DNA from: Macrosoma leucophasiata
Lineage: Eukaryota > Arthropoda > Insecta > Lepidoptera > Hedylidae
Assembly (NCBI GenBank): GCA_036365455.1
Contig: JAWQUS010000023.1
Location: 5,642,001 to 5,706,000 of the forward strand
Direction of reading: 5' to 3'
Length of the DNA: 64,000 nt
The position numbers and the translations under genes were made by a program. Under the pieces are notes generated by a model that was not told the DNA's origin, made no database searches, and worked only from the letters and a program-made list of their open reading frames with translations. Every line of letters begins with the position of its first letter. Position 1 is the stretch's first letter. This document shows, in pieces, positions 15,401 through 24,400 of this stretch.

Positions 15401-18400
15401 TAGTTTACATTTCAATCGCTCGTTTATTGCTTATATATATAAAAAGAGGACTTTAGAGTTCTACTCTAAACAGCGATAGACAGACACACGAGTGATCATG
15501 TGATCGTCTATCGCAGTTATCAGTATATCGTCTATTGTCGTTTCAAAAGTACGGGACCGATCGGGATTAAACCTGAAAAAGGACGCGTAAAAGACAATTA
15601 TTTTTATAACGTTAAATGGAACTTTCTTAAGCGTACTGTTCTAATCGCACTTGGCCTTTTCTTTTTGTTTTTAATGCGAGATTTTGGTGTCGGTCCGCGG
15701 TTCAGGTTCGACGAGTCGGGCGCGTGCGTGGCGGCGGGGCTGGCGGCCGGCGTCACGGACGTCGCGCTGCTGCGGGTGGCGGCGCGCGGCGGCGGCGAGT
15801 GCCTGCACGCCGTGCGCGAGCACGACTCCCTGCTGCGCGGCTCGCGCGAGCAGAACCTGCCCGAGCACGAGCGCGCCGCCGCCTGGCTGCAGTTTCAGCA
15901 GGAGCAGGAGCACAAGGGTACGCCGCACGCCACACACACTCCGCACTACACGCTCCACCCTCCACACCGCCCGCGAGCACGACTCCCTGCTGCGCGGCTC
16001 GCGCGAGCAGAACCTGCCCGAGCACGAGCGCGCCGCCGCCTGGCTGCAGTTCCAGCAGGAGCAGGAGCACAAGGGTACGCCGCACGCCACACACACTCCG
16101 CACTACACGCTCCACCCTCCACACCGCCCGCGAGCACGTCTCCCTGCTGCGCGGCTCGCGCGAGCAGAACCTGCCCGAGCACGAGCGCGCCGCCGCCTGG
16201 CTGCAGTTCCAGCAGGAGCAGGAGCACAAGGGTACGCCGCACGCCACACACACTCCGCACTACACGCTCCACCCTCCACACCGCCCGCGAGCACGACTCC
16301 CTGCTGCGCGGCTCGCGCGAGCAGAACCTGCCCGAGCACGAGCGCGCCGCCGCCTGGCTGCAGTTCCAGCAGGAGCAGGAGCACAAGGGTACGCCGCACG
16401 CCACACACACTCCGCACTACACGCTCCACCCTCCACACCGCCCGCGAGCACGTCTCCCTGCTGCGCGGCTCGCGCGAGCAGAACCTGCCCGAGCACGAGC
16501 GCGCCGCCGCCTGGCTGCAGTTCCAGCAGGAGCAGGAGCACAAGGGTACGCCGCACGCCACACACACTCCGCACTACACGCTCCACCCTCCACACCGCCC
16601 GCGAGCACGTCTCCCTGCTGCGCGGCTCGCGCGAGCAGAACCTGCCCGAGCACGAGCGCGCCGCCGCCTGGCTGCAGTTCCAGCAGGAGCAGGAGCACAA
16701 GGGTACGCCGCACGCCACACACACTCCGCACTACACGCTCCACCCTCCACACCGCCCGCGAGCACGACTCCCTGCTGCGCGGCTCGCGCGAGCAGAACCT
16801 GCCCGAGCACGAGCGCGCCGCCGCCTGGCTGCAGTTCCAGCAGGAGCAGGAGCACAAGGGTACGCCGCACGCCACACACACTCCGCACTACACGCTCCAC
16901 CCTCCACACCGCCCGCGAGCACGACTCCCTGCTGCGCGGCTCGCGCGAGCAGAACCTGCCCGAGCACGAGCGCGCCGCCGCCTGGCTGCAGTTCCAGCAG
17001 GAGCAGGAGCACAAGGGTACGCCGCACGCCACACACACTCCGCACTACACGCTCCACCCTCCACACCGCCCGCGAGCACGACTCCCTGCTGCGCGGCTCG
17101 CGCGAGCAGAACCTGCCCGAGCACGAGCGCGCCGCCGCCTGGCTGCAGTTCCAGCAGGAGCAAGAGCACAAGGGTACGCCGCACACCACACACACTCCGC
17201 ACTACACGCTCCACCCTCCACACCGCCCGCGAGCACGACTCCCTGCTGCGCGGCTCGCGCGAGCAGAACCTGCCTAGGCACGAGCACGCCGCCTCGAGTT
17301 TTGAATTGTATTATTATGAATGATCGAAGCTGCTATTTATTCAATATTTAAAATATTTTTTTACAGAAATGGAAAATGCTCTTGCTGACTCAAGGATCGC
17401 TCATATGGCGATGAAGAGGACTCACGGTCAACATAAACCAAATGTCATTACTAATATTATGCAAGAAGTTGAAGAGCCCAAGTCGAAAAAGAAGAAAGGT
17501 GACACTCGAGAACCGTCACCGTCGACGAGCCGTCAAGCAGAAGATGCAGACATGGAAGAAGATATGGTCAAGAAGATTATGGATATACTGATTCAGCATA
17601 ACTTCCACAATATGGCAGATCCAGGAGGAATATCCAGATTAGTGAACAATGTGCGCAGTATTATGGCATCCGGAAAAAAAGAGGCACTCGAAGGTTTTGA
17701 CGACCTGTCTGCTAGTATTGCTAAGGTTTTCCTAGAAGATAATAAGCCCTTGCTACCTGAAATTAAGGTCGAACCACCAGATGACAACGATGTTGAAAAA
17801 GACACGAAAAAGGGGAATAAATCACAAAAGAATTCGGAGCATAATAACGCAGTTGCTTCTATCAATGAACAAAAAACTGAATCTAGTTCAGACAGCAGAA
17901 CTAGAAGAAGGGCAGCATTAGCAGCGAAAAGGCATCTCAGTAATGTTGCAGATGAGCCGATGAACAAGGCAGATGATAAAGACAAGGAGTGGAATTATCG
18001 CCAATATGCTGCATTAAGAAAGCAAGATTTGGCAGTCGCAGCGACAAGCCACGAAAGAGTGCAGAATGCCGCAGATCATCAAGAGTGTGAAAACGAACTA
18101 GAGTATACCGAGCGTCACACAGTTGAAGAACTAGGTCTAACGGTTGACATTAAATCTAGCGATAAACTCAATAAATATCTAGTTGAAGACATTGACGTAC
18201 CGCTCAGCGTGAGAGCAGAACGAACAAAAAGAAAAAGAACACAGCAGAAGGAAGTTGATAGTACGCCAGAAATTAGTCGAGCAGACCAAGTCGTAAACAA
18301 CACGCAACAAGTTACGCAAAGAGCTAATTCTAGTAATATTAAACAAAAAAAGAAAAAAACTGGACCGAAGAGTAAAACACATAAGAAGGATATAGAAGAA

Positions 18401-21400
18401 TACACTGACGAAAGCAGAATAACACCGATAGATAAAACTATTGATGATAATAGTTTCAATCCTACAGACTCAACTATAGAAGATGATACAATCGAACCTA
18501 CAGATACAACTATAGTACTGAGTGATGACGAAGACACCCGGTCCGTCCCCGACCTAAACGCGTGCGAGTCGCAGGACGAAGTGCCGGACGAAGAAAATGC
18601 AAATACAGTCACTGAAGAACAAGTACCTCTACACAAGTCGCTGCTTACGAACAAAAACTTCATAAAGATAGTCGCGCACAAGTATTTGGAGGGCAACCCG
18701 ATGTTGGACGAAGACGCGGCAGTGCTGGCGGCGCAATACAGCACGTTTAAAGCTCTGAAGGAGATGGAAGCTACCGGCGCTCCCATCACTAGCGGCCCTA
18801 TTTACGATATTGCCGTGAAGGTTAGTGTCTCACTTCGCTTTCATTTTAGTCATCCTATGTTGCGTATTGTAACCAATATTTTTGCATAAGTTCTAATTTG
18901 TATGCAAAATTAAATATTTAACACAATCACTTATTATTATAGAGCAAAATATAATAGGTTGGGGAAAAGTCTTTTCGCATTATAGTATGTATGAACTTGT
19001 AATAAAATCTCTTTGGCTGTAGTATTTGTATCTGGCTGGTTTTGGTATCATTGAAAGTTAACATTTTAAAGAACATAATTCCAAATTCAAATTAGGCAAA
19101 TGTGTGATTTTCATTTGTTTTTCGTACTGTCAAGATGAGTGAATCTAATGAAGAAATTCGATACATTTTAAAATTTTACTACAAAAAAGGTAAAAATGCA
19201 ACCCAAGTAGCGAAAAAATTTGCGATGTTTATGGACCTAGTGCAGAGTCTGTGAGAGTAGCACAAATTTGGTTTAAGCGTTTTCAATCCGGAAATTTTGA
19301 TGTCAAAGATGCACCTCGCTCTGGTCGCCCTATTACGGATGAAATGGATGCCATTTTTGAAAAAGTGGAGCAAGATCGACATATCAGTGGTTACGACGTA
19401 GCTGAAGAACTGAGAATTGATCACAAAACAGTTTTGGCGCATTTGAAAAAACCTGGGTACAAAAAAAATCTCGATATTTGGGTACCTCACAAGCTCACTG
19501 AAAGAAACCTAATGAACCGTGTACTCATTTGTGATTCTTTATTACGACGTAATGAAACCGAATCATTTTTGAAGAAGCTGATAACTGGTGATGAAAAGTG
19601 GATCACGTACGACAAGAACGTGCGAAAAAGGTCGTGGTCAAAGGCCGGTCAGGCTTCACAGACTGTGGCGAAACCCGGGTTAACTCGCAATAAGGTGATG
19701 TTGTGTGTGTGGTGGGATTGGAAGGGCATTCTTCATTATGAGCTATTACCACCAGGCAGGACTATCGATTCTGAACTCTACTGCGAACAACTGATGAGAT
19801 TAAAGCAAGAAGTTGAGAGAAAGCGGCCGGAATTGATCAACAGAAGGGGTGTGGTGTTTCATCATGATAACGCTAGATCTCACACATCTATAGCCACTCA
19901 GCAAAAATTAAGAGAGTTTGGCTGGGAGGTGTTAATGCATCCGCCGTATAGTCCTGACCTTGCACCTTAAGATATATACCTTCTGTTTCGGTCTCTTCAG
20001 AATTCTTTATGCAATGTTAGGTAAACATCACGAGAGGACTGCCAAATCCACTTGTCGCAGTATTTTGATGAGAAGTCCCAAAATTTTTATAGCAATGGGA
20101 TCATGTCCCTACCAAAAAGATGGCAAAAGGTTATCGAACAAAATGGTACATACATACTTTAGTTAAATTTAAATATAACTATATTAAAAAATGTTTTGAA
20201 TTATCTTAAAAAATGCGAAGAAACTTTTTCCCCCCTTACCTTATATAATGTAACTTATTACGATATGAATAGTTGTGTGTATGACTAGTTAGTATAGTGA
20301 GTCAAATCAGCTTAACACTCATTCATCATCACTCGTGAGAAAAATATGACAATTGATTTTCAATTGTTCCGTAGCCGCCGGCGGCATCACGTTCCTTGAT
20401 GGCTTACACTGGCTTGAGGAGCATGTTACATTATAATAATACTAGCTGTGCCCGTGACTTCATCCGCGTGAGAATTTATGATTGTTCAGTATATACCTGG
20501 ATGAAGTCGTGAGCGAAGCTAGTATAAAAGTAAGCTAGCCTAAGTTACTCCTTATTATATAAGCTATCTGCCAGTGAAAGTCCCGTCAAAATTGGTCCAG
20601 CCGTTCCCGAGATTAGCGGGAACAAACAGACAGACGGACAGTAAAAATTGTAAAAAAAAATTGTTTTGGTATATGTACTGTGTATACATATGCATTTAGT
20701 AAAGAGCGCTTATTTTTATATTACAAACAGACGCTCCAATTTTATTTATTTGTATAGATTTTAGGTTATGCACCAATCCTAGATGCAATTGAATGAAATT
20801 AATTCGTTGAAAGATTTTGGCTGAGATGAAAGATTCACTACTGAGAGAAGTGAACATGAAGTAAGATACACATTTCTGTGAGCCAACATAATTTTTTATG
20901 TATTCCTATTTATGTTATATCCTTCTGGCAGGTCTTAGGTTTAGATGTATTGAAGAAGCTACACACAAATGTAAAAGAGACTCCGAATACGAGTACGGCG
21001 AAAATCAGTGAGAGCACCACCGAATCGATGACCAGTTTAGGCAAGGAAATGTTAACATCGGCCACTTCTAAACTGGAAGCACGAACTGCATCAATCTCGC
21101 AGCAAAAAGCGACAGATGTTAAGGAAAGAGCAATGGTTAAAATACGCATGTCACCGCGAATTACAGTAAAAGCGCAACCCCTACCGCCTTCGCCAGAAAT
21201 CCAGATGAATACGCCGACTGCTACACCAAACGTCGTGCCTGTTGGAATGTAAGCTTTTTATTTGTTAAATTTTATAACTACAGTAGAGCGTCGATTATCC
21301 GAACTAATTGGGGGACGTGGCTGTTCGGAAAACCGGTATTTTCGGATAATCGAACTAATGTACGTATATTGATTCCGCCATACAAATTTACGTACAGGTA

Positions 21401-24400
21401 AATGAAAACCATATTATTTACATTTGTGAATATTTTTAATGACAAATAGGAAATAAAAGGAAAAAAAAGGGATAACCAGTCCAGCAGTCCAGCTGGACTG
21501 GTTATCCTGAGGTCTCAGGTTCGATTCCTGCCTGAAGTAAAATTTTTCTTTCTGTTTTTTCTTTAATTTCTAAAGTTCACTCGCATGTGTTATTGTTATA
21601 AAAATGAATAGTACAAATAGGAAATAAACAAAAAAAGTGCAGACAATCTTATAGTAAAACTAGTGTTTACGAATTACATTTAACGCTTTAAAAAATCTTG
21701 AATCTGCGTCTGCCGAAGCAAGCCTACCAGCTTACGAGCGGCTAGATCGCGTAGTTTTTTGAGAACAGATATTTGATACTGGTCGCTCTCGGCAATATCT
21801 AAGCAAGTAAACGCTTCAGAAGGACTAACTATGTTTTCAACTTCATTATCTGGCTTAATATTAATTAACTTAATTATACGAGTACAATAACAAGTGAACG
21901 AGCCGCGACAAATGGGCGAAAACTGAAGCGCGGGCGGCATTGACCCCTTACTACGTTCGGATAAGCGGTCGTTCGGTTAAGCGACGTTCGGATAATCGAC
22001 GCTCCAATGTATTTACAATAATATTGCCAATCTACCGATGAAATGCTTATTTCAAAATTAATTTGGCAGCAGCAACATTTGATTTGTCTGTGATATATTC
22101 TTAATAATCATACAAATTACACGTCGCGTTTTCCGCGATGGACGCCCATAACTACTTAACCTATTTTAGTCAAACATTTCACCCCGTTTGCATATTGACC
22201 CCACTTGAAAGCTAGCTCTATCGAAACCAGCAACTTGAACTAACGTTATTATACACAAAGAAGAATAGAGTTATTTCTAATAATTGTATGATACATTGTG
22301 CTTTAGCTTCAGCCGTAACTGTTACATAATATAAGAACACTTTAAATACAGCAAGGTTCAATCGTACATTTATTCCAATAGGATCCAGAGAGCGATGCAC
22401 ATTCCGATGGCCACAACGACGCAGGACGAGTGCATTTTGCCGGACGACGACGACGACGTCATCGTCACCTCGTCGCCGCCTGCCGCCGACGTTCGCCCGC
22501 CGCCGAGGCGCAACTCTCAGCAGCTAATATTCAATACCGTCGTGGCCAAAGGCGGACCGCCTAGAGGGAAAATCGAAGAGATAGAAGCTTCCACGGTGAC
22601 CCCGGTGAACCCATCGTTTTACACGTCGGCGGTCCCCGTCGAATTGACGCCGAACTGTGCTATATATTCGTCGGCGGCGTCCACCGTGTTCACGTCGGCG
22701 GCACCCACTGCATACACGTCGGCAGTGCCCACCAAGCTCAATTCGGCCGTGCCCGTCAAGCTTACGTCGGTTGTGTCCTCCAAGCTCAATTCGGCCGTGC
22801 CCGTCAAGCTTACGTCGGTTGTGTCCTCCAAGCTGTCGTCAACTGAATCCCCCAAGCCGACGTCGGCTGTGCCCACCAAGAACACGTCCCCGGGGCCTGT
22901 GTTGACGATTGTCGCCGGAAAAGTTGTCCTCGCAAATCCTCTGCCGCCAACGGCCAAAATACTTTCGAAAGAATGTCTGACGCCAATTTTAGCGTCCCAC
23001 CTGTCGAAGGCCAATACGATACCGGTTAGCGCTTCGAATGTGCAAATATTAAATAGCCAGCAACAGACGGCTCCGGTCGGCGTGTCGACGTCGGGTCCGA
23101 CGTCTTATACTACCACGGACGACACGATTTGCTTGGATAGCGACGAAGAAGACGCGTCTCCGCCCCCGAAAGCGGTCGCTATGAAGTCTACGAGCAAACC
23201 ACCTTACCTCCCTGCGACGCCGTCTCACCTCCCACCGGCGCCGTTGCACCTCCCACCGGCGTCGCCGCACCATGCACCGGCGCCGCCACAACTCTCACCG
23301 GCGCCGCCGCAAGTCCCACCGGCACCGCTACCGAAACCCGCGTTGGACAAACCGCAACGATCCATACAGTTAAAGATGGCACTGAAACCGCAGACGCCGA
23401 AGAATACTAATTCTAGTCATTCTAAAAATATCCACATAACGAAGGATGGAATAAAAATGGTGCCGTTGACGCTCGCCGGAGCTTCGGCGTTAAATTTAGA
23501 CGCATCCAAAAAATATGTGTTAGTTCCCAGTTCCAGTATGAATCCGTCGGCCTCTGAACCTTCGTTTGTACAATCGTTACTTAACAGCGAAGCGGGGAAA
23601 AACTTGAAAGCCGTAACGCCGGGGTGTCAAACGGGCGACATTGTGCGTATAAACAAGAAAGGGGCTATTGAAGTAATTAGGAAGACTGACACTCCTGGAG
23701 CCGATAAATCTAAACCCAAAACGTTTCCCAAAAAACTGTCAACTGAGTCGATTGCGAACTCTGCTAGTGTTCAGACGCCAATGAAAACGAATCAATCGCT
23801 GTCAAATACGAGTACAATCGCCAGATCTAGTACGACGACGGCCGATTCGACTTCGAATATTGATATCAAAGAGACACCCACTACTTCGCGACAAAATTCC
23901 ACGAGTAGTGACAGCTCTAATTCGAGCAATGCCAACGATACCTTGTCGTCTATTCTCAAGAACGTGGTCCATATTAAAGTTATAGATGAGAAACAGAACA
24001 AACCGGACAATAAAGTGAAAGAAACAAATATCACTGCATCTCAAAGTAATGCCAAAAATACAAAAGTACTACCTGCAGGTCCGAAATCACGAGGTGTTAG
24101 TGTAATTGATTTGACAGATATACCACCATCAAAACCTGCCAGTGGATCTATAGATTTGACAAAAATAAACAATATCCAAATTCTGAGGAAAAAAACTGAT
24201 GATAGCTCTAGAAAATCAAATGTGAAAAATCAGTCGCATGTGGTGAGCACATCAAACACTACAACTGCGAGCAGTTCCAAGAAGGATGGCAAATTGAAGT
24301 TAGACTATAGGTATGTTATCGCTTTATTCGATTTCATTTGTTATGTTTGTCCTTAAATTCGGAGTTCTAGCTCATCTAGATCAGTGGTTTTTATCCTTTG

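Noticed and set aside
15500..17351. Three long + strand ORFs (517-607 codons) and a ladder of 154-codon - strand ORFs
   Set aside because: They arise because the 157-bp repeat has no stop in most frames and shifts frame at every unit. Only the first block (15706-15917) has ATRX homology in the right frame.
18115..18789. 224-codon - strand ORF
   Set aside because: Shadow of the ATRX exon 17367-18820: Ser-rich translation of the acidic coding strand with no domain.
22619..23382. Several - strand and frame-shifted ORFs over the repeat-rich ATRX exon
   Set aside because: Shadows of codon repeats. The + frame is fixed by splice phases on both sides.
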